64,000 nucleotides of DNA from an uncultured Peptococcaceae bacterium (GTDB taxonomy: Bacteria > Bacillota > Peptococcia > Peptococcales > Peptococcaceae). The notes under the pieces were generated by a model. The model was given only the letters and a program-made list of their open reading frames with translations. It was not told the DNA's origin and did not search any database. Shown one piece after another: positions 40,870-49,949 of this stretch. Position 1 is the stretch's first letter. Each line of letters opens with the position of its first letter. Where the stretch lies: positions 3,470 through 67,469 of the forward strand of contig CAKQDL010000002.1 in assembly GCA_934229395.1 (NCBI GenBank), read 5' to 3'. Both the position numbers and the translations under genes were made by a program.

Positions 40870-41556
40870 ATGATGGGTATTGAACAAGAAATAAGAGAAG
40901 CGCTTTTGGCCGAGAGGGATGAAGGGTATAAGGCCTTTCATCAAAAGCTGATACCAACGGTAGACGAAGCGCGCGTTCTTGGTGTGCGTATGCCGGCGCA
41001 AAGAAAAATTGCGAAGGCCTACAAAAAAGACCCACGTCTGTATGATTATTTGGCGCTTTCGCAGCATACGTATATGGAAGAAATGAATGTTCACGGTTTT
41101 CTTTTGGATGCCATCACAGATTTTGACGTATGTGTGGTGCAGCTTGACCATCTTTTGTCCATGGTGGACAATTGGGCGAATTGCGATTCGCTCATGCCGA
41201 TGACGCTCAAAAAGCATCCAGACCAGGCGGTGGCACACGCTTTTGCGTGGATGGATTCGGATGCGCCTTATACGGTGCGCTTTGGTATTTTGGTGCTGAT
41301 GCGCTTTGCTTTGGCAGAGCGCTTTGATGAAACACATTTGCGCGCGGTGGCAGCGTGTTCTTGTGATGAGTATTATGTCAATATGGCGGTGGCCTGGTAT
41401 TTTAGCATGGCGCTGGCCAAACAGTATGAGAAAACCCTACCTTGGATAAGTGAACGTCGTCTGCCTGAGTGGGTACATAAAAAATCTATTCAAAAGGCTG
41501 TTGAAAGCAGGCAGGTGAGCGCGGCGCATAAAGAAGTGTTAAAAAGCTATAGATAA
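40870..41556 (+). CDS. AlkD-like DNA alkylation repair protein
   Basis: HEAT-repeat-like protein of 228 residues of the DNA alkylation repair (AlkD) family. Seen: VRMPAQRKIAKAYKKD, the family motif VDNWANCDSL (about 110-120) and DEYYVNMAVAWYFSMAL. Characterised AlkD flips out alkylated purines; many relatives have no known activity. Two ATGs stand in tandem (40870 and 40873) directly after the previous stop; GGAG at 40862-40865 fits the second slightly better. Confidence 0.82.
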   Translation: MMGIEQEIREALLAERDEGYKAFHQKLIPTVDEARVLGVRMPAQRKIAKAYKKDPRLYDYLALSQHTYMEEMNVHGFLLDAITDFDVCVVQLDHLLSMVDNWANCDSLMPMTLKKHPDQAVAHAFAWMDSDAPYTVRFGILVLMRFALAERFDETHLRAVAACSCDEYYVNMAVAWYFSMALAKQYEKTLPWISERRLPEWVHKKSIQKAVESRQVSAAHKEVLKSYR

Positions 41557-41562
41557 ACAAGA

Positions 41563-41588
41563 GGTGGCTCGCGTAGAGCTGCCTTTTT
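41563..41588 (+). terminator. Terminator after the AlkD-like gene
   Basis: GGTGGCTC/GAGCTGCC stem with two G-U pairs, loop GCGTA, then TTTTT. Confidence 0.65.
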
Positions 41589-41608
41589 ATTTGTGTGTTT
41601 TTGCACAT

Positions 41609-41639
41609 GAAAAAAGCCCTGGCGTGATGCCAAGGCTTT
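41609..41639 (-). terminator. Terminator of htpG
   Basis: On the minus strand AAAGCCTTGGC/GCCAGGGCTTT with six T; 30 bases beyond the htpG stop. Confidence 0.75.
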
Positions 41640-41668
41640 GGAGGTGGGGGTAGATGAGGAGTAGATAA

Positions 41669-43567
41669 TTATTTTGTCATGAGGAAGGACATACTGCGTG
41701 CAAAGTTGGTAGGGTCTTCAACTGGGAGGCCGGCAATAAGGCGCGCTTGTTGGTAGAGAAGGTTCAAGTACATCTTGAGACCTTCTTCATCGTCGGCTTC
41801 GTTGAGTGCTTGGAGCTTGGCATAAACAGGGTGGTTTTTGTTGATTTCCAAAACCTTTTGTGCCTTGATGCCGCCGCCTTGTGGCATGGTTGCATAGAGC
41901 TTTTCCATATCAACGGAAATTTGGCCTTCGGTAGAGAGGTAAACGGCATCTTCGTCAGCTAGGAGGTCGGTGGTTTTTACGCGTGTGACTTCGCTGCTCA
42001 AAAGGCTGGCGAGCTTGGTGAAGAAGGTGTTTTCATCTTCGTTTGCTTCTGCGGTTTCTTCCTTTGCTTCTTCAAGGCCGAGGTTTTCGGCAGAAACAGA
42101 ACGGAATTCCTTACCTTCGTAAGCACCTAAGGTTTTAAGCACGAACTCGTCGATGGCATCGGTCAAATAGAGCATTTCGTAGTTCTTCTTTTTGATGATA
42201 CCAACCTGAGGAAGGGTGTCAATTTGATCAATGTTGGAACCTGCTGCATAGTAGATGTATTTTTGATCCTCTGGCATACGTTCCACATATTCTTTAAAGG
42301 TAGAAAGCTTGCCTTCGGTGGAAGAGTGGAAGAGGAGAAAATCTTGGAGTTTTTCCTTGTGCATGCCGTATTCATCGTAGGTGGAAATCTTTAGATGACG
42401 GCCAAAGGCGTTGTAGAAGGATTCGTAGGTTTCACGATCCTTTTCTAGCATTTGCTTGAGCTCCTTGGTGATGCGTTCATCAATTTTGTTGCGGATGATG
42501 CGCAATTGACGGTCTTGTTGGAGCATTTCGCGAGAAATGTTCAAAGAAAGGTCTTCGCTGTCTACGACACCCTTGATGAAGTTGTAGTAGCTAGGAAGAA
42601 GGTCGCTGCAGTTGTCCATAATAAGGACGCCGTTGGAATAAAGGGCCAAGCCGTGCTTGTATTCACTGCTGTAGTAGTTGAATGGAGGTTGACTAGGGAT
42701 GTAAAGAATGGCACGGTAGCTCAAAAGACCTTCAGCGTTCAAATGAATGTGCTTGAGGGGTTTATCGAAGCCGAAACGACGTTCGTGGTAGAAGTTGTCG
42801 TAATCCTCGTCAGTGAGCTCGTTTTTGTTCTTGCGCCAAATTGGCACCATGGAGTTTAATGTTTCATCTTCATAATAGGTTTCGTATTGAGGGTTGTCCT
42901 CGGTGCCTTCAATAAAGCGCTGCTTTTCGCAGAGCATGATGATAGGGTAACGGATGTAGTTGGAATAGGTGGTTACGAGGCTCTTGAGCAAATGTGGATC
43001 AAGGAACTCGTCGTAGTTGTCTTCTTCGGTGTTGTCGCGAAGGGTAAGGGTGATTTTTGTGCCAGGGGTGGTGCGGTCGCTTGTGGTGATGGTGTAGCCA
43101 TCGGTGCCGCTGGATTGCCACATGGCTGCTGGTTCATCGGCGTTCCAGGTTTTGGATTCGACGGTCACGTCCTTTGCTACCATGAAAGCAGAATAGAAAC
43201 CAACGCCGAATTGACCGATGATGTTGTGTTCGTCGTCGATGGTGTTGGTTTCGTCGCTTTTAAAATCAAAGCTGCCGCTCTTGGCGATGGTGCCGAGGTG
43301 GTTTTCGAGGTCTTCGGCGGTCATGCCGATGCCGGTGTCTTCGATGGTGATGGTGCGCGCATCTTTGTTAGGGGTGAGGCGAATATAGAAATCATCCTTG
43401 TTGAAGGTGCGGGTTTCATCGGTGAGGGTTTGATAATAAACCTTGTCGATGGCGTCGGACGCATTAGAAATAAGCTCGCGCAAGAAAATTTCGCGGTTGG
43501 TGTAAATAGAATGAATCATTAAATCCATTAAGCGTTGGGATTCCGCTTTGAAGGATTTCTTAGTCAT
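41669..43567 (-). CDS. htpG: Chaperone HtpG (bacterial Hsp90)
   Basis: ATP-dependent chaperone, 632 residues, full length. The N-terminal GHKL ATPase domain has LISNASDAIDK, EDTGIGMT, GTIAKSGS and GQFGVGFYSAFM. Middle and dimerisation domains follow (DSEDLSLNISREMLQ). The gene has a CIRCE operator over its transcription start, so it should be repressed by HrcA together with groESL. In B. subtilis htpG is not a CIRCE gene, so this is a lineage difference. Confidence 0.95.
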   Translation of the reverse strand: MTKKSFKAESQRLMDLMIHSIYTNREIFLRELISNASDAIDKVYYQTLTDETRTFNKDDFYIRLTPNKDARTITIEDTGIGMTAEDLENHLGTIAKSGSFDFKSDETNTIDDEHNIIGQFGVGFYSAFMVAKDVTVESKTWNADEPAAMWQSSGTDGYTITTSDRTTPGTKITLTLRDNTEEDNYDEFLDPHLLKSLVTTYSNYIRYPIIMLCEKQRFIEGTEDNPQYETYYEDETLNSMVPIWRKNKNELTDEDYDNFYHERRFGFDKPLKHIHLNAEGLLSYRAILYIPSQPPFNYYSSEYKHGLALYSNGVLIMDNCSDLLPSYYNFIKGVVDSEDLSLNISREMLQQDRQLRIIRNKIDERITKELKQMLEKDRETYESFYNAFGRHLKISTYDEYGMHKEKLQDFLLFHSSTEGKLSTFKEYVERMPEDQKYIYYAAGSNIDQIDTLPQVGIIKKKNYEMLYLTDAIDEFVLKTLGAYEGKEFRSVSAENLGLEEAKEETAEANEDENTFFTKLASLLSSEVTRVKTTDLLADEDAVYLSTEGQISVDMEKLYATMPQGGGIKAQKVLEINKNHPVYAKLQALNEADDEEGLKMYLNLLYQQARLIAGLPVEDPTNFARSMSFLMTK

Positions 43568-43590
43568 GAACTGTCACCTCGTGTGAGTTA

Positions 43591-43617
43591 TTAGCACTCC
43601 TGCTTGTTGAGTGCTAA
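43591..43617 (-). promoter_or_regulatory. CIRCE operator of htpG
   Basis: Perfect TTAGCACTC-N9-GAGTGCTAA, directly downstream of the promoter. This is the HrcA repressor site. Confidence 0.93.
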
Positions 43618-43621
43618 TATT

Positions 43622-43649
43622 ATTTTAACACTTTAACCTTGCTTGTCAA
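43622..43649 (-). promoter_or_regulatory. Promoter of htpG
   Basis: On the minus strand perfect TTGACA (43649-43644), 16-base spacer, TAAAAT (43627-43622). Confidence 0.75.
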
Positions 43650-43709
43650 TAGATAATCTTCGTGATAAGCTTCAAGTAAAAAAGACGATTGACTAAAGGA
43701 GAAAAAATT

Positions 43710-44399
43710 ATGGCAGATTTTGACAAAAAAGCGCCGGAGTATGACGCTTGGTACCACACCCAGAGAGGCGCTTTGGTGGATGCGCTGGAAACCGAGTGTG
43801 CCTTTGCGCTGTTTGAACCAGATACAGGGAGCTTTGTGTTGGATGCTGGTTGTGGCACTGGTAATTTTTCGATGAAGCTGGCAAAAAAAGGCGTGCGCGT
43901 GGAGGGCATTGACTTATCAGAGCCGATGATTGGTTACGCCAAGGAGAAGGCTGAGGTGTCGGATTATGCCGAGTCGCTGCATTTTCAAGTCGGTGACCTT
44001 TATGAATTGCCGTTTCCTGATGCGCATTTCGATGCGGTGCTTTCTATGGCGGCTTTTGAATTTATCCATGAAGATGAACGTGCACTGGAGGAATTTTTTC
44101 GCGTGGTCAAGCCTGGCGGCTATGTGCTTGTGGGCACCATAACGGCCGATTCTGATTGGGGACGCGAATACATCAGTCATATGCCGCGCGAGGACAGCGT
44201 TTTTCACCATGCGGCCTTTAAAACGGCTGACGAGATGCGCGCGTTTTTTGCTGAGCGTCTTGTGGCGAGCAAGGAGAGTGTCTTCTTCCCCTTTGCTACA
44301 ACAGAAGAAGAGGCGACGCGTGCCTTGGATGATTTTTATAAAGAGAAAGGTGCGGTGGGGGCTTTTGTTTGCCTTTTGTGGCAAAAAACACTTACCTAA
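43710..44399 (+). CDS. Class I SAM-dependent methyltransferase
   Basis: 229 residues with the usual Rossmann motifs: LDAGCGTGNFSMKLA (motif I, about 45-60), VEGIDLSEPM, VGDLYELPFPDAHFDAVLSM and RVVKPGGYVLVGT. The methyl acceptor is unknown. The ATG at 43710 follows AAAGGAG by nine bases; a TTG at 43689 lies upstream of that site. It is divergent from htpG. Confidence 0.82.
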   Translation: MADFDKKAPEYDAWYHTQRGALVDALETECAFALFEPDTGSFVLDAGCGTGNFSMKLAKKGVRVEGIDLSEPMIGYAKEKAEVSDYAESLHFQVGDLYELPFPDAHFDAVLSMAAFEFIHEDERALEEFFRVVKPGGYVLVGTITADSDWGREYISHMPREDSVFHHAAFKTADEMRAFFAERLVASKESVFFPFATTEEEATRALDDFYKEKGAVGAFVCLLWQKTLT

Positions 44400-44404
44400 A
44401 ATTG

Positions 44405-44445
44405 AAACGGCTTCAACATCTTTGGTGGTGTGGAGCCGTTTTTTT
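44405..44445 (+). terminator. Terminator after the methyltransferase gene
   Basis: ACGGCTTCA/TGGAGCCGT arms with a mid-size loop, then seven T. Confidence 0.75.
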
Positions 44446-44567
44446 GCGCGCAGATGCAATGCTGTGTACCATCAATGTTGTAATTTGGTGATATTTTTTC
44501 TGCAGACCTTTCCGAAAAGGGCGCAGTACGATATGATAGGATAGAATAAGAATGAATAGGAGGGCGT

Positions 44568-45878
44568 ATGAAAAAAATAATTTTAACCATGCTGATGTCG
44601 GTGGCTGCGCTTTCTTTGGTCGGTTGCGCGCCTTTGACCTTTCAAGAGCCGTCCTCTCTGATTATGCCACCGGCAAGCACTCATGAGGAATACTTGGAGC
44701 GTTCTTTGATTAACACCTATCTTTCAGATGACGAGCGCCTAGAGGTGCCAGACAATATGGATTCTGCTGCTGCCTACATTGATTTGGATACCAATGGCGA
44801 TGGCGAAGAAGAAAAGCTTGTATTTTGGAGCGGGACCAACCGCCGTGAGGTTGGGGCGCTCTTACTTGCCAAAAATAGCGAAAACGAATGGTTGGTCAGC
44901 GACCAAATTCGACAATATGGCAATGCCATCAATTATTTCAAGCTGGTGGACTTTAATTCTGATGGAACCAAGGAAATGTGCTTTGGTGTGGATATTGGTG
45001 GCTATAATGTGCTCTATATTTATTCTATTGAGGGCAACAAGCTTGAAGAGATTGAGCGTGTCAACTATTCGCTTGTCGATATTGTAGACCTTAATGGAAA
45101 AGGTACCTATGGTGTTTTGGTGGCGCTCAATGATGGCGGCGCGCAAACGCCAACATCAAAGCTTTATTTGTATAAGCTTATAGATAAGCTGGAATGTGTT
45201 TATGAAAAGAGCTATGATGGTGCTTGCGTTGTTCTTGAATATGGCAAGGTGGCCAAAAATCAAACAGGCGTTTATTATGTGCGCACCTCTGATTATTCGA
45301 AGTTGAATGCGGAGCTCCTGCTCAAAAAGGCCTCTGGTGGTTTTGAGGAGCAAATGACCAGCTCCTTTACTTACTTAAACACCGCGTCAGGCTTTAGCAA
45401 CATTATAAAAGACGTTGATGGTGACGGGGTGCTGGATGTACGCACCTTGGTAGCGCCAGTCGAAGATACAAAGCGCAATGTGGCTGAATTTTTGCAGGTG
45501 TGGAAAAGTTGGGATGGCGATGTGGGTCTAGACAATGTTTATGGCCTTATCGAAAACGCCACCGATGGCTACGACCTTGTTTTGCCAAAGGATTGGCTGG
45601 GTACGGTGCGCTATCAATATGTCACAGAAAAAAATTGCAATCAAATACGCATTTACGAAGGTCAAAGTGATGAACCAGTCGTTATCTATTCAAGCGCCTT
45701 GAATGATGAAAAAAATCAAACAAAGGTGCCGGCCGGCAGTATTGACCTGGGTTCGTCGCCAAGTCGTCACTATATATATTATGCGACCGTAAATGCAAAA
45801 ACTGTAGCCGGAAAATCTTTGGATGAAAAGGCGATCAAAGCGGCCTTTCAAATCGAAGGAGGAGAAGTCAATGAGTAA
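44568..45878 (+). CDS. Lipoprotein with VCBS/FG-GAP-like aspartate-rich repeats
   Basis: 436 residues. The signal peptide ends at LVGC with cysteine 20 lipidated. Calcium-loop-like motifs DLDTNGDGEEE, DFNSDGTKE, DLNGKGTY and DVDGDGVLD are spaced through the middle, suggesting a beta-propeller-like extracellular domain. It overlaps the response regulator gene by eight bases, so it forms one operon with a two-component system and may act as its extracellular input or target. No precise function recognised. Confidence 0.7.
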   Translation: MKKIILTMLMSVAALSLVGCAPLTFQEPSSLIMPPASTHEEYLERSLINTYLSDDERLEVPDNMDSAAAYIDLDTNGDGEEEKLVFWSGTNRREVGALLLAKNSENEWLVSDQIRQYGNAINYFKLVDFNSDGTKEMCFGVDIGGYNVLYIYSIEGNKLEEIERVNYSLVDIVDLNGKGTYGVLVALNDGGAQTPTSKLYLYKLIDKLECVYEKSYDGACVVLEYGKVAKNQTGVYYVRTSDYSKLNAELLLKKASGGFEEQMTSSFTYLNTASGFSNIIKDVDGDGVLDVRTLVAPVEDTKRNVAEFLQVWKSWDGDVGLDNVYGLIENATDGYDLVLPKDWLGTVRYQYVTEKNCNQIRIYEGQSDEPVVIYSSALNDEKNQTKVPAGSIDLGSSPSRHYIYYATVNAKTVAGKSLDEKAIKAAFQIEGGEVNE

Positions 45879-46569
45879 TAAAATTCTTGTTGTAGAAGAT
45901 GAAGAAGCCATTCGTGGTTTTATAAAGGTAAATCTTAAAAGAAACAACTTTGAGGTCATTGAAGCTGGAAGTGGCGAAGAAGCCCTTGAAAAACTCGACG
46001 CAAGCGTAGACGTGGTGCTTTTGGACGTGATGCTGCCGGGGATCAATGGCTATGAGGTTTGTGCCAAGGCGCGCGAAGCTTTTCCACAGTTGGGGGTTAT
46101 TATCCTAACGGCAAAGGGCCAGGAAGAAAATAAAATTGAAGGCCTAGAGGCTGGTGCAGACGATTATATCGTCAAGCCGTTTAGCCCGAAAGAACTCTTG
46201 GCACGCATCAATTCGCTTTTACGCCGTTTGTCTATTCAGGTGGACGAAAGTGTTGAAGAAGTCAAGGAACTCACCACAGGCATCTTCACTATGAATGTGG
46301 ACGAACGTCGCTTTATGAAAAATGGTCAAGAAATTGAACTAACACCGATTGAATTTTCTTTGGTGAAATATTTTATGGAAAATGCCAATAAGGCAGTACA
46401 CCGCGATGAGATTCTCAACAATGTATGGGGTTACAATTATGTAGGCGATTTCAAAATTGTAGACGTGAACATTCGCCGCATTCGCCAAAAAATTGAAGAG
46501 GATCCTTCCAAACCAAAATACATTGAAAAGGTTTGGGGGTATGGTTATCGCTGGTGGGGTGGTGACTGA
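45871..46569 (+). CDS. OmpR/PhoB family response regulator
   Basis: 232 residues. Receiver domain 1-120 with acidic pocket E9/D10, phosphoacceptor D52 in LLDVMLPG, T80 and K102 (IVKPFSP). Winged-helix DNA-binding domain 135-232, with ELTPIEFSLVKYFMENANK, NNVWGYNY and VDVNIRRIRQKIEEDP. The ATG at 45871 follows AGGAGGAG. Partner of the kinase two bases downstream; its regulon is unknown. Confidence 0.9.
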   Translation: MSNKILVVEDEEAIRGFIKVNLKRNNFEVIEAGSGEEALEKLDASVDVVLLDVMLPGINGYEVCAKAREAFPQLGVIILTAKGQEENKIEGLEAGADDYIVKPFSPKELLARINSLLRRLSIQVDESVEEVKELTTGIFTMNVDERRFMKNGQEIELTPIEFSLVKYFMENANKAVHRDEILNNVWGYNYVGDFKIVDVNIRRIRQKIEEDPSKPKYIEKVWGYGYRWWGGD

Positions 46570-46571
46570 TT

Positions 46572-48020
46572 GTGAAATCTAGTATTGGCACAAAGCTGAC
46601 CCTTAGTTATGTGCTGTTTAGCTTCTTCGCAGTTGTTGTGCTAGAAACGCTCTTTGGCATGGCGGTGTATCAGTACTACCTCACTGGTATGGAGCAAACC
46701 CTCTCCAATAATGCCCAGGCGGCTGTAAGTATGATTAATAAATATGCGCCGGCGGGCAATATTGAAGATAAGAAAAAGTTTATCTTTGACAATATGGATA
46801 GCCAAGAAGATGCCTTGGTCGAGGTGTATGATTTAACCGGTAAAATGCTTATCAATAACCGAGGCGATTCTGACAGCGCTGTGGAGTTAACAGAGGATTA
46901 CAAGCAAGCGCTAGAAGGAGAAGAAAACGGCTGGTGTGGAAAAATAGGCACCCATGAGAGAATCATGTCTGTTTCGGTGCCTATTTATGACGGCGAAAAA
47001 ATAGTTGGTGTGTTGCGTTATATTTCTAGCATGACAGAGGCATATTCCACCATGCAATCCACGATTTTTGGCATCGTTGTTTTGGGCTGCGGCATTCTCC
47101 TCATAGCCCTCGTTATTGGTAAATGGATGAGCCGACGCATTCTTACGCCTATTCGTAACCTCACAAAGGTGACGAGAGAAATTGCCGGTGGCAATCTTGA
47201 TGTGAAGGCAACGGTCTACAACAAAGACGAAATAGGCCGCCTTTCTGAAGCTGTAAACCAAATGACAGACGAAATAGCACTGTCCTACAAGGCGAAAAAT
47301 GACTTTATTTCAAGCATTTCGCATGAATTGCGCACGCCTCTTACATCCATTAATGGATGGGCAGAAACCATCAGTGATGCCACCGATGACGAAGAAACCG
47401 TAAAAATGGGGCTAGACATCATTTCCAGAGAAACCAAGCGCATGATTGGCCTTGTCAACGATCTGCTCGATTTTTCCAAGCTCCAATCACACCGTATGGA
47501 ATTGGACCTTGCGCCGATGTGGCTCAATGGTTTCTTAGAAGGTGCCTATCACCAATTTTTGCCGCGTGCTACCCAAAATGAGGTGTCCCTGCGGTTACAT
47601 TTGGACAGTGTTGATGTGAAGCTCATGGCAGATGAATTCCGCTTGAGCCAGGTTGTCGGCAACATCATGGACAACGCCTTTAAATTTGTAACAGGGCGTG
47701 CAGCGCCAGAAATCATCATCCAGACCCATATGCTCGATGACCAAGTTGTGATTACCATTGAAGACAACGGCCCTGGTATGTCGAGTGGGGATTTGATGCG
47801 TGTAAAAGAAAAATTTTACAAAGGCTCGAGCAAACAAAGCGGCACTGGCTTGGGGCTTTCCATTGTTAACGAAATTGTCGCCTTACATAAAGGCACTTTT
47901 TATATCGACAGCATTCGTGGCGTTGGCACAAAGGTAAGTGTCGTGCTTCCGTTTGAAGAAACCGAAGTAGACGATGAAAATTTAGACATGGAAGATGAAA
48001 CAGTTTTTATAGATGAATAA
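46572..48020 (+). CDS. Sensor histidine kinase
   Basis: 482 residues starting with GTG. TM1 is about 12-32, then an extracellular sensor of about 130 residues, TM2 about 168-186, and HAMP (RILTPIRNLTKVTREIAGG). HisKA has the phosphohistidine at about H251 in SISHELRTPLTSINGW. The ATPase domain has NIMDNAFKF, EDNGPGM and GTGLGLSIV. The C-terminal tail is acidic (EETEVDDENLDMEDE). Overall like WalK/PhoR-type kinases. It pairs with the upstream regulator and perhaps the lipoprotein. Confidence 0.9.
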   Translation: MKSSIGTKLTLSYVLFSFFAVVVLETLFGMAVYQYYLTGMEQTLSNNAQAAVSMINKYAPAGNIEDKKKFIFDNMDSQEDALVEVYDLTGKMLINNRGDSDSAVELTEDYKQALEGEENGWCGKIGTHERIMSVSVPIYDGEKIVGVLRYISSMTEAYSTMQSTIFGIVVLGCGILLIALVIGKWMSRRILTPIRNLTKVTREIAGGNLDVKATVYNKDEIGRLSEAVNQMTDEIALSYKAKNDFISSISHELRTPLTSINGWAETISDATDDEETVKMGLDIISRETKRMIGLVNDLLDFSKLQSHRMELDLAPMWLNGFLEGAYHQFLPRATQNEVSLRLHLDSVDVKLMADEFRLSQVVGNIMDNAFKFVTGRAAPEIIIQTHMLDDQVVITIEDNGPGMSSGDLMRVKEKFYKGSSKQSGTGLGLSIVNEIVALHKGTFYIDSIRGVGTKVSVVLPFEETEVDDENLDMEDETVFIDE

Positions 48021-48025
48021 AACAG

Positions 48026-48060
48026 AGTCTGCTGACACGGTATGTCAGCGGACTTTTTTT
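48026..48060 (+). terminator. Terminator of the two-component operon
   Basis: 12-base arms AGTCTGCTGACA/TGTCAGCGGACT (one G-U pair), loop CGGTA, then seven T. Confidence 0.9.
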
Positions 48061-48076
48061 ATGCGAAAGTGTAGCT

Positions 48077-48093
48077 GAATTTTGCGAAAATTC
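48077..48093 (+). promoter_or_regulatory. CodY-box-like palindrome upstream of the ilv operon
   Basis: Perfect palindrome GAATTTTGCGAAAATTC. Its core matches 13 of 15 positions of the CodY consensus AATTTTCWGAAAATT. It is 84 bases before the -35 box. A second inverted repeat (ATAACAG/CTGTTAT, 48125-48153) lies between. Confidence 0.45.
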
Positions 48094-48176
48094 GATGATT
48101 AATAAATGTAGAAGAAATTGTAATATAACAGCGAAAAAAATTTTTGTCTGTTATGTAACATTAATGCAAAAAAGGG

Positions 48177-48204
48177 TTGATTTCTTTAGAAATATGACTA
48201 TACT
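48177..48204 (+). promoter_or_regulatory. Promoter of the ilv operon
   Basis: TTGATT, 16-base spacer, TATACT; leader of about 50 bases, with no room for a T-box. Confidence 0.6.
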
Positions 48205-48263
48205 AATATTTAACAGCTCGACAGAGCATGAAACACAATAAAGAAAAGAAGGTGTGAATAGGC

Positions 48264-49949
48264 GTGATTGGAGCAGATATCTTATTAAGTTGCCTTGAAA
48301 AGCAAGGTGTTGATTTGGTCTTTGGTTTGCCGGGGGGTGCAGTCATTCCGCTGTATGATCGTCTCAGACATTTCTCAGTACAACATATTCTCATGCGTCA
48401 TGAGCAAGGCGCAGTTCACGCAGCAGATGGTTACGCACGTGCAACTGGCAAGGTTGGTGTATGTTTTGCCACAAGTGGCCCAGGTGCTGCAAATATGATG
48501 ACTGGTTTAGGTACAGCGAGTATGGACTCGATTCCGCTTGTTATGATTAGCGGACAGGTTAATCGCTCCTTGTTAGGGAAGGACAGTTTCCAAGAAGCGT
48601 TCGTTACTGGCATGAGCGATTCTGTAACAAAGGCCAATGTGATGGTTCGTGATGCATCAGAAATTCCTCAGGTAATTGCAGATGCCTTCTTCTTAGCAGC
48701 CAATGGCCGTCCGGGACCAGTCTTGGTTGATATTCCTAAGGATGTATTTACACAGGATGTAAAAAATCCGCAGTTGGATGTAGAACCAAACGAACGTTAT
48801 CAAAGAAAACTCAAAAGCGGCGTGATTACCAAAGAACAAATTCGCAAGGTCAGCGCCATGCTTTCGGAAGCAAAGAAGCCACTCATCATTATTGGTGGTG
48901 GCGTCAACAATACCGACACCGTAAGAAAAAATCTTCTTACTGTAGCCGAAACCTTGGATGTACCAGTGAGCCAAACCCTTATGGCCAACGGCGTTGTGCC
49001 AGATGAGTATGAAGGCTTTGTGGGCATGGTGGGGATGCACGGTACCACCGATGGCAACTATGCCATTCAAAATTGCGATGTGCTCTTGGCTGTGGGGATG
49101 CGTTTTGATGACCGCGTAACCAGCGATACCAAACGTTTCTCTGTAAAATCCAAGAAAATTCATGTTGATATTGATGCCTCCGAAATTGGCAAAAACGTTC
49201 AAGTAGACGTGCCAATTGTAGGCGATGCAGAAGAGTTCTTCGAGCTCTTGGCGCGCGAAGTGGATGACCGCAAAACAGAGCACAGAGCATGGCGTCAAGA
49301 AATTAAGGACCACTACAGACCGCTTCGTCATGGTGATGCAAACACCCTTCCTCCAATGGAGCTTTGCGGCATCATCAACGACCAAATTGATGAAAATACC
49401 GTCGTTGTAACAGACGTTGGTCAGCACCAAATGTGGGCAGCACTCTTCCTTCATCCAAAAGGACCACGTCGCTTCCTCACCTCTGGTGGCTTAGGGACCA
49501 TGGGTTATGGTCTTCCAGCTGCGATTGGTGCACAATTTGGCAAAAAAGACGACAAGGTCTTCCTTATTACAGGTGATGGTAGTTTCCAAATGAACCTACA
49601 GGAGCTTTGCATTATCAAGGAAAGACGCGTGCCAGTGAAAATTGTTCTTATGAACAATGGTTATCTTGGCATGGTACGTCAGTGGCAAGAAATGTTTAAC
49701 GACGCCAACTACGCAGCAACTACCTTGGATGTTGGTCCGGATTGGGAAAAACTCGCGTCTGCTTATGACATTCCTTACTATAATATTGCAAACCTTGATC
49801 AGGCCAAGGAAGAACTACCAGGCCTTTTGAATGGTGAAGGTCCAGTATTTATCGAATGCATGATAAACAAGTTTTCCAATGTATATCCAATGATACCAGC
49901 AGGCAGCTCTTTAGATGACATAGTGGGGGAATTTGAAGATGAAGCATAA
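48264..49949 (+). CDS. ilvB: Acetolactate synthase large subunit (first copy)
   Basis: Thiamine diphosphate enzyme making acetolactate or acetohydroxybutyrate for valine, leucine and isoleucine; 561 residues, starting with GTG. Catalytic E47 in RHEQGAVHAADGYARATG. ThDP/Mg motif GDGSFQMN...NNGYLGMV near residue 440. FAD-type linker GVNNTDTV. An ilvN small subunit overlaps its end by 11 bases, so this copy is the biosynthetic, valine-sensitive pair. Confidence 0.93.
   Translation: MIGADILLSCLEKQGVDLVFGLPGGAVIPLYDRLRHFSVQHILMRHEQGAVHAADGYARATGKVGVCFATSGPGAANMMTGLGTASMDSIPLVMISGQVNRSLLGKDSFQEAFVTGMSDSVTKANVMVRDASEIPQVIADAFFLAANGRPGPVLVDIPKDVFTQDVKNPQLDVEPNERYQRKLKSGVITKEQIRKVSAMLSEAKKPLIIIGGGVNNTDTVRKNLLTVAETLDVPVSQTLMANGVVPDEYEGFVGMVGMHGTTDGNYAIQNCDVLLAVGMRFDDRVTSDTKRFSVKSKKIHVDIDASEIGKNVQVDVPIVGDAEEFFELLAREVDDRKTEHRAWRQEIKDHYRPLRHGDANTLPPMELCGIINDQIDENTVVVTDVGQHQMWAALFLHPKGPRRFLTSGGLGTMGYGLPAAIGAQFGKKDDKVFLITGDGSFQMNLQELCIIKERRVPVKIVLMNNGYLGMVRQWQEMFNDANYAATTLDVGPDWEKLASAYDIPYYNIANLDQAKEELPGLLNGEGPVFIECMINKFSNVYPMIPAGSSLDDIVGEFEDEA

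Noticed and set aside
48205..48263. Nine-codon frame (MKHNKEKKV) before ilvB as a branched-chain leader peptide
   Set aside because: It has one Val and no Leu or Ile, and no terminator follows.
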